64,000 bases of DNA, taken from contig CAZDEE010000007.1 of NCBI GenBank assembly GCA_964504595.1, forward strand, positions 3,350 through 67,349, read 5' to 3'. Below the pieces are notes generated by a model. It had not been told where the DNA came from, did no database searches, and saw nothing but the letters and a program-made list of their open reading frames with translations. The first letter of the stretch is position 1. Each line of letters starts with the position of its first letter. Positions 49,116 through 58,226 of this stretch are shown here, one piece after another. The stretch comes from CAG-826 sp964504595. Its GTDB lineage: Bacteria; Bacillota_I; Bacilli_A; RFN20; CAG-826. The position numbers were made by a program, and so were the translations under genes.

Positions 49116-51905
49116 TTATCTAACATATTTTCTTTTATTAGTAAAATAATAAATACAAATAGTAATTAAACCTAATAAAATAACTAACAAAGGAACAATA
49201 CTTCTTAATGAAATAACATTAACTAATGTATTTCCTACATTAGATTGATTATTTTCTAAGAAAGTTAATCTCGCTTTTGCGTATTCTATCGAATGACCAA
49301 TCTTACAAGTTCCATAATCATTACTAATATCATCAGCGTTATCAACAATATCCTTACCAAAAGTATCTAAATTATCATAATCTTTAATTAAATCAGTAAG
49401 TATCTTGTTGTTTGTGGAAATATAATCACAGAAACTAGAGCTTGATTCACTATGCATTTCTAACCAAGAATCAATGATTTTATTCGCATCACTAACTTTA
49501 TATATAGCAACATCCTCTTGACCTGAAGCATAACATGCAAATAACGAGCTAGACTTATTATATTTAAGTGTATTACGTGTATTAGTACCTTTAGATATAA
49601 TTGTCGCAATTCCATCTTCATTAATCGAAATTGACCACGAACTATTAATAGATAACGATGTTTCTGTTTTAAGATAATTATTACTAGATGATGCTGCATA
49701 TAAATATCCTGAACCGGTATTAAATGCATATGTATTGTTAACATTACCATTTTCTAAAGTTAATTCTTGAATAAGATTATCTGTATATAAATATGAATTA
49801 ACATCCGTTTTCTTATTAATATTTACTTGCCCTCTATTATTGGGATTTTGTGTTTGACTTAAAGCAACATCGAATCCATATGATGCAATAACATAAGTTT
49901 CATTTACTTTTAATTCTGAAACATTTTTCACTAATTGATAATATGTTTTATTACCATTAACAACAACTTCACTTTTTTTATTAACTGTTACTAAACAACT
50001 ATCTGTTTTATCTCCTGATGTTGCTGTTATAATTGCAGAACCTTCTTTAATTCCAGTAATCATACCATTATTAACGGTAACAATATCGTCATTACTGCTT
50101 GACCAAGCAACTGTCTTATCAGTCGCATTTTCTGGTAATACTGTCGCGGTTAATGTTCTAGAATCACCAAGATAAATATCTAAAGAGTGTTCATTTAAAG
50201 TAACACTACTTACAAGAATACTACTAATATATTTATAAGTTAATGAATAAGAAGCAATATATAATGAATTTGCGCTTGCATTAATTGTTATAACAAGGTT
50301 TTCATTTTCTTTTATAGTATACTCAGCAATATTATCTAAATTAACATCGATATACTCACTACTAAAACTACCTGTCCACTCCGCGAAAGATTGATTTGGA
50401 ATTGAATATAATGTCGTACTACCTGCTTTAACGGTAACAAAACCAGAACCTTTCGATTGATTTGATTTCATATTCAAGACTATATCTGTAATTTGATATC
50501 CTTTAAAACCTGATAAAGTTAAAGTTGCAGAATTGTTAGCGGTAATTTGAGATTTTGTATTATAAGTTTGTAAATAACTTGCAGATGTTCCTTCAGGTGA
50601 TATTCCACTTGTAGTAACACTCGATTTAGATTCAACTGTATATTTAACTGTGTTTGCAGGAATATTATCTTCCTTAGAATCTCCTCCGCTTGTAGAACTT
50701 ACTGTCACTAAACATGAAGCGGTTTTACCATTAGTTGTTGCTGCGGTAATTGTCGCCGTTCCTTCACTAATACCTCTAACTAAACCATCATCTACTGTTG
50801 CAATTTCATTATTACTTGTCGACCATGTCACGGATTTATTTAAAGCATTAGAAGGTTTATATGTTACTTGTAATGATTGTAAACTACCAACTGAAATATT
50901 AATGTTACTAGGAGTAATAGAAATTGATTGCACTTCAACATCTTTACCTTCATCACATAATGCTCCATTGCCAACATAAGTATCATCCCAAATCATTGTT
51001 GCAAATTCAGGATGATCAATAAATGGATTTCTTGTACCTGTAACTGCTGTACAATAATTATTTCTATTCATTTCAAAATCATCAACTGGATCTAATTCAT
51101 TCCATTCAAGTAATAAATCAAACGCTGCATTTTCTGTACCTTTAGTCGTATAAACAACACTTGTAATATCTAAAGCTCCCGTTTTAGAAGTAGTTTTACT
51201 ATTACTAACATTAGCGCGATTTGCATTCGCGGTAATAGAAGATGAATAATGAGTATACATATACATTAAAATACGAGCTACATCACCTTTAATTCCATTA
51301 CGTGGTTCAAATTTACTATCTTTATAATAATTACCTGTTCCATTACCATTATATTTAATTTCCGTTCCTGATTTATTTAAATCAGTATATGGATAATTAC
51401 TTCTTGTGCTATTAATACTTGGATCAGCGGGTCTTAAATGATGGATATCAGCGCCTGCACCTCTATCAGAATTATCTGTCTTTTTATATAACCCATTAGA
51501 AAGATCCTTTGGCCAAACATGTTCGCGGTTATAATTATTTCCTTCACCCCATAAATTAGAAAAAGATTCACCAGCATAAAATAAAATAATATTTGAAGTA
51601 TTATTTGGATCTTCATCAGAATAAGCTAAACCACTTCTTAATTCAGCATAAGTATTATAATAACGATGTTTAACTTCCATTAATTCTGCAAGTTGCTCTA
51701 ACAAAGCATCACCTTTTAAACCAGTAACATCATAGTTAGTTGTGGTATAAAACTCATTAACATCATTTATTTCATCAGCGTATGTTGTCACTAAAGGATC
51801 ACTATTTGTTCTATCATTATCACCCGCTTGTGCAACAACAATATTACTAAAACATGTTCCTAGTAACATCATCATTAGAAACGATATCGATTTCCATTTT
51901 TTCAT
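49116..51905 (-). CDS. Secreted, membrane-anchored endonuclease I-family nuclease with Ig-like domains
   Basis: A 929-residue exported protein. Residues 1-27 are a signal peptide (FLMMMLLGTCFSNIVVAQA). Residues about 50-310 are an endonuclease I domain with NREHVWPKDLSN (126-137; catalytic His129), DIHHLRPADPSINSTRSN (153-170) and FEPRNGIKGDVARILMYMYT. Two bacterial Ig-like (Big_2) domains follow (about 325-403 and 565-640), separated by a beta-sandwich module. The C-terminal LVVILLGLITICIYYF helix and NKRKYVR tail anchor it in the membrane; there is no LPXTG motif. It probably degrades extracellular DNA for nucleotides, as an anti-DNA-trap factor or in biofilm turnover. Confidence 0.88.
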   Translation of the reverse strand: MKKWKSISFLMMMLLGTCFSNIVVAQAGDNDRTNSDPLVTTYADEINDVNEFYTTTNYDVTGLKGDALLEQLAELMEVKHRYYNTYAELRSGLAYSDEDPNNTSNIILFYAGESFSNLWGEGNNYNREHVWPKDLSNGLYKKTDNSDRGAGADIHHLRPADPSINSTRSNYPYTDLNKSGTEIKYNGNGTGNYYKDSKFEPRNGIKGDVARILMYMYTHYSSSITANANRANVSNSKTTSKTGALDITSVVYTTKGTENAAFDLLLEWNELDPVDDFEMNRNNYCTAVTGTRNPFIDHPEFATMIWDDTYVGNGALCDEGKDVEVQSISITPSNINISVGSLQSLQVTYKPSNALNKSVTWSTSNNEIATVDDGLVRGISEGTATITAATTNGKTASCLVTVSSTSGGDSKEDNIPANTVKYTVESKSSVTTSGISPEGTSASYLQTYNTKSQITANNSATLTLSGFKGYQITDIVLNMKSNQSKGSGFVTVKAGSTTLYSIPNQSFAEWTGSFSSEYIDVNLDNIAEYTIKENENLVITINASANSLYIASYSLTYKYISSILVSSVTLNEHSLDIYLGDSRTLTATVLPENATDKTVAWSSSNDDIVTVNNGMITGIKEGSAIITATSGDKTDSCLVTVNKKSEVVVNGNKTYYQLVKNVSELKVNETYVIASYGFDVALSQTQNPNNRGQVNINKKTDVNSYLYTDNLIQELTLENGNVNNTYAFNTGSGYLYAASSSNNYLKTETSLSINSSWSISINEDGIATIISKGTNTRNTLKYNKSSSLFACYASGQEDVAIYKVSDANKIIDSWLEMHSESSSSFCDYISTNNKILTDLIKDYDNLDTFGKDIVDNADDISNDYGTCKIGHSIEYAKARLTFLENNQSNVGNTLVNVISLRSIVPLLVILLGLITICIYYFTNKRKYVR

Positions 51906-52063
51906 ACAAACGTCCTCACTTAAATTAAGTTTACTTTTTAATATTAAATCATATTTGTTAAATTATTGCTAAAAAATAATTAAAAATTTAATTATTTAAT
52001 TCAATTTTTTACTAAACAAAATACTTTATTTATAAATCACACTAACTTAAATATAGTGACATC

Positions 52064-52984
52064 TTATTTAAACAGTTTTTCCATCTTTAAGATTACTTTT
52101 CTTTTTTGTTCAATATTTGGATGTACATAAAGATTCATTGTTGTTGTAATACTTGAATGACCTAAAATCACACTGACGGTTTTATAGTCACAATTACTTT
52201 CTATACATCTTGTGGCAAAGCTATGCCTTAAACCATGAAACTTTATAACTGGAATATCTAATTTCTTTAATATCTTCTTAAAATAATTACGATATGTTCT
52301 TGGTTCTATAGGATTGATGTCATTAGATATAACATAGTATTCTTTATTTAAGAACTTTTTAAATGATTTAATTATTCTATATAATTCACTAGTTAATGGT
52401 ATTTCTCGATATGAATTAATTGTTTTTGGTTCACTTATTATTATTTCTGTATTCATCTGATCATAATCATATATTCTCTGTATGGTTTTACCCACAATAA
52501 AAATCTTCTTATCAATATCTATATCTTTCCATTTTAATGCGCATATTTCTCCTATTCTTAATCCTGTAGATAAACATATAAATATTCCTAAATTCTTAAA
52601 ATTAATATTATCTTTTAAATAGTTAATTAATCTCTTTTGATCATTAATTGATAGTATTTCTAGTTTCTTTTTCTCACGTTCTGTAGGAAATAACGCTTCT
52701 ATTTCATGATATTCAATTAAGTTATTCTTCGATCCAAATTTAATAATCATCTTTAATATCATAATGATATCTTTAATAGTCTTTTGAGTTAATTTTTCAT
52801 CAATCTTATTTAAAATAAAACTTTGAATATCTTCATCTAATATTTTCTCCTTCTCTCCAAAATAAGAAACGATATGTTTATCCACTAAAGCAACATAAGT
52901 AACATATGTTGATTGTTTTACATATCTTTTCTTTTCCTCTTTCCATAAATTAACAATATCTTTAATTTTCATTTGCTCTTTCAT
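52064..52984 (-). CDS. Tyrosine recombinase / integrase
   Basis: A 306-residue phage-type integrase. N-terminal SAM-like core-binding domain (VTYVALVDKHIVSYFGEKE), then the catalytic domain with Arg in TGLRIGEICALKWKDID, Lys in SEPKTINS, the HxxR box HGLRHSFATRC, and LGHSSITTTMNLYVHP with the second His and the nucleophile Tyr. All catalytic residues are present, so it should be active. AAGGAGG precedes the ATG. It borders the accessory region at 53-61 kb and is the best candidate for having mobilised it; attachment sites were not found. Confidence 0.93.
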   Translation of the reverse strand: MKEQMKIKDIVNLWKEEKKRYVKQSTYVTYVALVDKHIVSYFGEKEKILDEDIQSFILNKIDEKLTQKTIKDIIMILKMIIKFGSKNNLIEYHEIEALFPTEREKKKLEILSINDQKRLINYLKDNINFKNLGIFICLSTGLRIGEICALKWKDIDIDKKIFIVGKTIQRIYDYDQMNTEIIISEPKTINSYREIPLTSELYRIIKSFKKFLNKEYYVISNDINPIEPRTYRNYFKKILKKLDIPVIKFHGLRHSFATRCIESNCDYKTVSVILGHSSITTTMNLYVHPNIEQKRKVILKMEKLFK

Positions 52985-53190
52985 ATATTATTCCTCCTTC
53001 AAATGATATAACTAGAATAATAATGATTAAGATAAATTAAAATAGTTCTGTAGGAGATAATATGGATTAACAATTTTATTTTTAAAACAGATTTAATATA
53101 TTAAACTTAATATTTAAAATCCATCAATTTCTTGTAGTAATTATTATAATTTGTAATATAGCAAACAGAACGAAAGAGGAATAACAATTA

Positions 53191-53259
53191 ATGAAAAAAA
53201 GAATACTGATATCTATTAACCCTAACGAAACTGAACTGCCCTTTCAAAGTTCACTTTAA
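53191..53259 (+). pseudogene. 5' remnant of an ASCH-like gene
   Basis: After a possible TATAAT (53145-53150) and an AGAGGA site, a 22-codon frame starts MKKRILISINPNETELPFQS. The first 11-12 residues look like the common start of ASCH-domain proteins (MK+ILLSI+PE...); the remainder is antisense to the RhuM remnant. The gene appears to have been cut at about 53,222 by a deletion or insertion. The match is short, so confidence is low. Confidence 0.35.
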
Positions 53260-53551
53260 ATCCGACAGCAATAATCATTTGTAAATTATAATGATTGGTA
53301 TTATAAATTTTTCCATCTTCGGCAGTTATTCGAAATTTTCGAGTAGTTGACTCTTTAAGTAATTCATTATCATCAAAAATTTTCTTAATATGATAATTGA
53401 TTGTATGCGATTCAACATCAAAAAGTAATCCCATCATTTTTTGAGTCAACCATATATTTTCATCTTCGTATCTAACTTCAATATTTTGTGCTTCTTCATC
53501 AATGGATGCTATATAAATAAGATATTCAGATTATGAACTTTTAATAAGCAT
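53222..53551 (-). pseudogene. RhuM-family gene remnant
   Basis: Read leftward from an ATG at 53,551 the frame hits TAA after six codons, then continues SEYLIYIASIDEEAQ, EDENIWLTQKMMGLLFDVES, HTINYHIKKIFDDNEL and HYNLQMIIAVGFKVNFERAVQFR and stops at 53,222. This is the N-terminal third of virulence-protein RhuM family members, in which QFR is normally followed by RWA or KWA and about 200 more residues. A nonsense codon near the start and a 3' truncation make it a pseudogene. Confidence 0.75.
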
Positions 53552-53560
53552 TTTTCTTTT

Positions 53561-53578
53561 TTGGTAATTAAAAACCAA
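53561..53578. promoter_or_regulatory. Operator copy 1 of the methylase operon
   Basis: TTGGTAATTAAAAACCAA, with dyad arms TTGGT/ACCAA, ends 8 bases upstream of the -35. An identical copy lies downstream of the -10. Confidence 0.7.
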
Positions 53579-53586
53579 AATAATTG

Positions 53587-53614
53587 TTGACACACAAAAC
53601 CGAAGTAGTATAAT
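53587..53614 (+). promoter_or_regulatory. Strong promoter of the methylase / AbiJ-like / KAP operon
   Basis: Consensus -35 TTGACA (53587-53592), 16-base spacer, consensus -10 TATAAT (53609-53614). It is bracketed by two identical 18-base operators. Confidence 0.85.
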
Positions 53615-53627
53615 TAATAGCGTAAGG

Positions 53628-53645
53628 TTGGTAATTAAAAACCAA
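53628..53645. promoter_or_regulatory. Operator copy 2 of the methylase operon
   Basis: Exact second copy of TTGGTAATTAAAAACCAA, just downstream of the predicted transcription start and directly before the AAGGAAGG ribosome site. Confidence 0.7.
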
Positions 53646-53661
53646 GAAAGGAAGGGTCTAT

Positions 53662-55419
53662 ATGAAATTTGAAGATTCGATATTTTTAAAAAGAGAGTTT
53701 AATTTTGAGGAGCAAAATTTTGCATTAATAAAAGCAATGGTTTTTATCTACGCTTTTAAAAAAGCGAAGATAAACTACCCATTATTTGAAGTTAATAATA
53801 AAGTAATTAATCAAAATTATTTAATTAACTTACATGATTTAGCAAAAGATAATTTAAAAAAAATATATAATGTATGTGGAGAACAATTAGGATGTCTTAT
53901 TAATGATTGCTTAGAAAATGATAATAGCAACGTGGAATTACAATCGGAATTAATGCATAAATTATTTCTTTTAAATAATTTTACAAGCGAAGATATTGAA
54001 AAGTATATAACAAATAAAGACAACTATATTTATGAAAAGAATGATTTTAGTTCCCCTAAAAGTCTTATCGATTTAGTTATAGGATTACTTTCAAAAGGAA
54101 CCCATCAATCATGGTTTGATTTAGGATGTGGAAATGGTGATTTTTTAATAGAACTAGTGAAAAAAAATAAAAAAAATGAATGTTATGGCGAAGACATTAA
54201 TTATAATTGTCAATTGCTGACAAAAATAAGATTATTCTTCGCTAACGCTAATGCAAAAATATCTGAAAATAATATCATCACAAGTCAATATAATGAAATT
54301 GTCGATGTTGCATATGCAAACATACCATTTTTAATGAGGTTATCAAAAACTAATTTTGATTATAATAAGCACAATAAATACGTAGGAGAATTAAAGCCAA
54401 CACAAAATGCTGATTGGATATTCGCGGATAGATTACTTCAATCAATCAAAGATAGAGGCATTATTCTTATGACTGAAGCAAGTTTAATGAATTTTATCGA
54501 CATAGAGCAAAGAAAAAACGTTATAGAACAAAATCTAGTAGAAGGTATTATAAAATTACCGGATAATTTATTTATATATACTGGAATACCTGTATCTATA
54601 GTTATTTTTAATAAACATAAGGACAATCAAGAAATAAAATTTTTAGATGCTTCAAATATGTGTAAAATTGGTAGAAGACTATCAGAACTCAATGTTTCTG
54701 AAATTATAAGTGCATATAATGCCGAAAAGAAAACTACAAAAGTTAATATAAAATCAATATCAAAAGATGACTATAGTCTTCATGTAAAAAAATACTTAGA
54801 TGTCAATGAAATTTTTCTTGAAAATGAAGTACCTTTAGAAAAAGTAGTTAATGAAGTATTCAGAGGTGCACAAATTTCAGCGCCTGAAATTGATGAATAC
54901 TGCAAGAATATAAAAGAAGAAGATAAAATATGCAAATTAATTACAGTTGGTGATATACAAGATAGTATGATAGATATCAATAAGCTTCAAATCATTAAAG
55001 ATGATGGTAAATATAATAGATATGTAGTCAAAAACGGAGACGTTCTTGTTTCTTCTAAGAGCACAAAAATTAAAACTACTGTTTTAGAAATACCAAAAGA
55101 GGAAAAATTTATAGCAACAGGGAGCTTATTAGTAATTAGGTGCGATCAAGAAAAAATAAATCCTTTTTATCTAAAAGCATTTTTCGATTCAACTAATGGA
55201 AAAAAATTACTAGAATCAATACAAACTGGAACAACGATTATTTCAATTAACGCAACTGCTTTAATGCGAATGAGGATATCTTGTATAGATAAGAAAAAAC
55301 AAGATAAAATTGCAGAAAGGTACTTACTTAAATTAGAGCAATTTAAATCAACTAAATTAAAACTATATGAAATAGAAAAAGAATTAATTAATGTATTTGA
55401 TAATTCAATTAAAAACTAA
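53662..55419 (+). CDS. HsdM-HsdS half fusion: N6-adenine methylase-like protein with one target-recognition domain
   Basis: A 585-residue protein. Residues 125-380 follow type I HsdM order: FSSP (129-133, motif X position), SAM motif I FDLGCGNGD (152-160), a motif IV position reading ANIPF (219-223) instead of (A/S)NPPF/Y, then GIIKLPDNLFIYTGIPVSIVIF, typical of HsdM. Residues about 386-585 are a single HsdS-type half: LEKVVNEVFRGAQISAPE, CKLITVGDIQDS, NGDVLVSSKSTK, FIATGSLLVIRC and a C-terminal coiled-coil segment (QFKSTKLKLYEIEKELINVF). The NPPF substitution may impair catalysis. No HsdR gene is visible. AAGGAAGG precedes the ATG. It leads an operon with an AbiJ-like and a KAP NTPase gene. 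Confidence 0.82.
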   Translation: MKFEDSIFLKREFNFEEQNFALIKAMVFIYAFKKAKINYPLFEVNNKVINQNYLINLHDLAKDNLKKIYNVCGEQLGCLINDCLENDNSNVELQSELMHKLFLLNNFTSEDIEKYITNKDNYIYEKNDFSSPKSLIDLVIGLLSKGTHQSWFDLGCGNGDFLIELVKKNKKNECYGEDINYNCQLLTKIRLFFANANAKISENNIITSQYNEIVDVAYANIPFLMRLSKTNFDYNKHNKYVGELKPTQNADWIFADRLLQSIKDRGIILMTEASLMNFIDIEQRKNVIEQNLVEGIIKLPDNLFIYTGIPVSIVIFNKHKDNQEIKFLDASNMCKIGRRLSELNVSEIISAYNAEKKTTKVNIKSISKDDYSLHVKKYLDVNEIFLENEVPLEKVVNEVFRGAQISAPEIDEYCKNIKEEDKICKLITVGDIQDSMIDINKLQIIKDDGKYNRYVVKNGDVLVSSKSTKIKTTVLEIPKEEKFIATGSLLVIRCDQEKINPFYLKAFFDSTNGKKLLESIQTGTTIISINATALMRMRISCIDKKKQDKIAERYLLKLEQFKSTKLKLYEIEKELINVFDNSIKN

Positions 55420-55462
55420 GTAATAAAATTATAAAAAAATGTTAAAAAGGATGTGATAAACT

Positions 55463-56374
55463 ATGGAAATCAATAAACAAATACAACTAAGAGGCGGATT
55501 CAGTGATAGAAATAAAATTAAGCCATTAAATATGGAAATGCAATTAACAGAATTTGATCAACGAACACGTATCGCTTTTATTAATTTAATTAAGCAATGG
55601 TATGATGATGAATGGTTTGATAATTATAAATATAGTTTCTATGAAAATTTATTAAGCAATGTATTTTCCATATACATATCAGATGATGTTATTTATGAAA
55701 TAGAAAATGAAGAAAACAAACTATTTAATACTTATATTTATGATATTATAATAAATCAATCTTCTTCATACGATGATATATTAACACTCTTAGAGTATAT
55801 TGTTAATTGCTTTAAAGAAGCAGAAAGAAATGAGCCCTATAATGCTCTTTTCCCTTTCCGTCAAAATAAAGATTATACTCAAGAAATTAATAGTTTATTT
55901 ATAAAAGAATGTGTAGGCTACAGAATGATTGATAACCAAATAATACCAATTACTGATAAAATTGAATTTGAAGAAATACAACAAGCTATTAAAAATAAAT
56001 TTGAAGGGAGCAAAAATCATTTAAAAAAAGCAATCAGCTTTCTTTATGATAAAGAAAAACCTGACTATAAAAATAGCATAAAAGAAAGTATTAGTGCAGT
56101 AGAATCAATTTGCAAAATTATAATAAATAATGATAATACAACTTTAGGGAAAGCACTTAATAAATTAGAAGAATCAGGTATAAAAATACATAAATCACTA
56201 AAATCTGCATTTTCTTCTTTATATGGTTACTCTTCAAACGAAGGTGGTATAAGACACTCAGAAGGAATGCTTGAAAGCAATGTATCATTTGATGATGCAA
56301 AATACATGCTTGTTACATGTTCCGCTTTTATAAATTACTTGATTCCAAAAATAAATAGTATCGATAATAAATAA
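55463..56374 (+). CDS. AbiJ-like protein (AbiJ N-terminal domain plus HEPN-like C-terminal domain)
   Basis: A 303-residue protein. The N-terminus FSDRNKIKPLNMEMQLTEFD continues QRTRIAFINLI, as in the AbiJ N-terminal domains found at the start of abortive-infection proteins (FSDR.g, ...mD...R..LWN). The C-terminal part is helical and contains DYKNSIKESISAVESICKII and SSNEGGIRHSEGM, resembling the R....H / GIRH motif of HEPN/Abi C-terminal domains, which in several systems are RNases. It starts 43 bases after the methylase gene. A phage-triggered effector role is inferred from the family and context. Confidence 0.68.
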   Translation: MEINKQIQLRGGFSDRNKIKPLNMEMQLTEFDQRTRIAFINLIKQWYDDEWFDNYKYSFYENLLSNVFSIYISDDVIYEIENEENKLFNTYIYDIIINQSSSYDDILTLLEYIVNCFKEAERNEPYNALFPFRQNKDYTQEINSLFIKECVGYRMIDNQIIPITDKIEFEEIQQAIKNKFEGSKNHLKKAISFLYDKEKPDYKNSIKESISAVESICKIIINNDNTTLGKALNKLEESGIKIHKSLKSAFSSLYGYSSNEGGIRHSEGMLESNVSFDDAKYMLVTCSAFINYLIPKINSIDNK

Positions 56375-56414
56375 TCATTTTACGTCCATCTTTAATAAGT
56401 TATTTCTTTAAAAC

Positions 56415-56429
56415 GCAAACAAGAAAAAT
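56415..56429 (+). repeat. Direct repeat GCAAACAAGAAAAAT, copy 1 (before the KAP gene)
   Basis: An identical 15-mer occurs at 58227-58241, after the KAP gene; both copies are followed within 2-8 bases by AAACAAAT. Confidence 0.6.
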
Positions 56430-56461
56430 TATTTACAAACAAATGAAAGGAATTGTGGCTT

Positions 56462-58156
56462 ATGCATGAACAAATTAATAAATTTATCCAAAATTATTTA
56501 GAAAAAAACAATACTAAAAGTGCAATTATGTTAACTTCACCTTGGGGAACTGGGAAAAGCTACTATATTAATAATACTTTAATTAAGTATCTAGAAGGAA
56601 AATGTATTATTATTCCTCTATATGGATTAAAAGATATTAGTGAAATCAGCAAATATATATTTTTAGAATACAAATTTAGAAATTTAAACAAAAAAAATAT
56701 AAGTACAAGTATTTTTAAAATAATAACTAAAATTATTATAAATGGATTTTCAAATTCTTTAGGAATTAATTACGATTTAAATGATAAAGAAATCGAAAAA
56801 ATATACTCATCAATAGATTTATCCAACAAACTATTAATATTCGAAGATGTAGAAAGAACTAAAATAGACATCTTAGAATTATTAGGATTTATCAATAGTT
56901 TAGTTGAAGATAATGTAAAAGTATTACTTGTCACTAATGAAGACGAGTTTAAATCTAATGACGCTTATTTAAAAATAAAAGAAAAAACAATAAGTGATAC
57001 AATTTATTATAACTTTCCTATCGAAGACACTATTAAAAGTATTGTTTCATCATTCAATAATGAAAAACTAAATTATTTAATTAATGAAGACGATATGATT
57101 GATAATATTAAAGAAATAATGAATAAAACAAATGGTAATTTAAGGACCTTTATTTTAGCATGCCAAAAAACGATAGATATTTTAGAAACCTCAGATAAAT
57201 TAAATAAAAACTTTATGAAAAAAATATTCTTAGGAAACATTGCTTTTTTATTAAAAAATCGAGATAAAACTACTAAATGGAATCTTGATGAAGAAATAGC
57301 ATCTCATTCGTTAGGCACATACAAATTTCCTCTTTATAAAATATCTTACGACTATATAATAAATCAAATTTTAGATAAAGAAACCCTAGAAAAAGTAAAT
57401 GACAACTATTGCAAATTAGAAAAAAATAATAAAAAAAATAAAGAAATAGAAAGATATATGCAAACTATTTATAACTGTTATACTTCTAATGAAAAAGAAT
57501 TAATAAATGCTATAAAATATGTAACTGAAAAAATTCTTAACAAAGATATCGATGTTAATAATTATATAATGTTAGCAAATTATCTAATAGCAATTAAGTA
57601 CGACCTAGAAATAGATAAAGAAGTAGTAGATAATTGTCTAAAAGCAATGTTATCTTCTGATATAGAAATAGAAAATGAAACCCTTGATTTAGATAATTAC
57701 TCAGGAATAAAGCTAGTAGACAAAAAAGCTATCGATGAATTTATTGATTTTAGTAAAAAATTAAAAAAAACAATATATTCTTCCGTTAAAGCTAATATTA
57801 TTGGATTTGATTATACTATAGAAAAAATCGATGAATTTTATGAAAAAGTTAAAATTAATAGTGATTCATTTATTTTAAAAAAAGGATTTGCTAAATATAT
57901 TGATATTACAAAGTTTGCTGAATTAATAAAAAAATGTAACGCCTTTAACATATTTACTATTAATAAAATATTTAAAACAATCTATAATTTAAGCAATATA
58001 AGGGATTTCTTTTATGATGATAAAAGCAATTTAAGCGAATTAAAAGAAAAAATAGAAAAATTAAAAGAAGAACAAGGTCTTGATAAAGTTAAAAAATACC
58101 AATATAAGAATTTTATTACTTATTTAGATAGTACAATTAAAAGACTAAATATGTAA
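56462..58156 (+). CDS. KAP-family P-loop NTPase
   Basis: A 564-residue STAND-like NTPase. Walker A is SPWGTGKSYY (26-35), Walker B KLLIFEDVERT (123-133), matching the DD(L/V)(D/E)R box of KAP NTPases, followed by VLLVTNEDEF (sensor 1-like) and NGNLRTFILACQKTIDIL, as in KAP sensor regions. Many KAP proteins have membrane helices inserted in the NTPase; none is obvious here. The C-terminal 300 residues are charged and helical, with no known effector. The frame opens at TTG 56,453, but AAGGA favours the ATG at 56,462. KAP NTPases are linked to phage defence in several systems. Confidence 0.8.
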   Translation: MHEQINKFIQNYLEKNNTKSAIMLTSPWGTGKSYYINNTLIKYLEGKCIIIPLYGLKDISEISKYIFLEYKFRNLNKKNISTSIFKIITKIIINGFSNSLGINYDLNDKEIEKIYSSIDLSNKLLIFEDVERTKIDILELLGFINSLVEDNVKVLLVTNEDEFKSNDAYLKIKEKTISDTIYYNFPIEDTIKSIVSSFNNEKLNYLINEDDMIDNIKEIMNKTNGNLRTFILACQKTIDILETSDKLNKNFMKKIFLGNIAFLLKNRDKTTKWNLDEEIASHSLGTYKFPLYKISYDYIINQILDKETLEKVNDNYCKLEKNNKKNKEIERYMQTIYNCYTSNEKELINAIKYVTEKILNKDIDVNNYIMLANYLIAIKYDLEIDKEVVDNCLKAMLSSDIEIENETLDLDNYSGIKLVDKKAIDEFIDFSKKLKKTIYSSVKANIIGFDYTIEKIDEFYEKVKINSDSFILKKGFAKYIDITKFAELIKKCNAFNIFTINKIFKTIYNLSNIRDFFYDDKSNLSELKEKIEKLKEEQGLDKVKKYQYKNFITYLDSTIKRLNM

Positions 58157-58226
58157 ATGCCCTAATGTACTTGTGGTAAAATTTTACTCAAAAATTATAG
58201 CTACTAACAATTTAATTATGTTATTT

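Noticed and set aside
52064..55419. Invertible hsdS shufflon driven by the integrase
   Set aside because: Only one TRD half exists and no second, inverted hsdS segment or matching inverted repeats were found between integrase and methylase.
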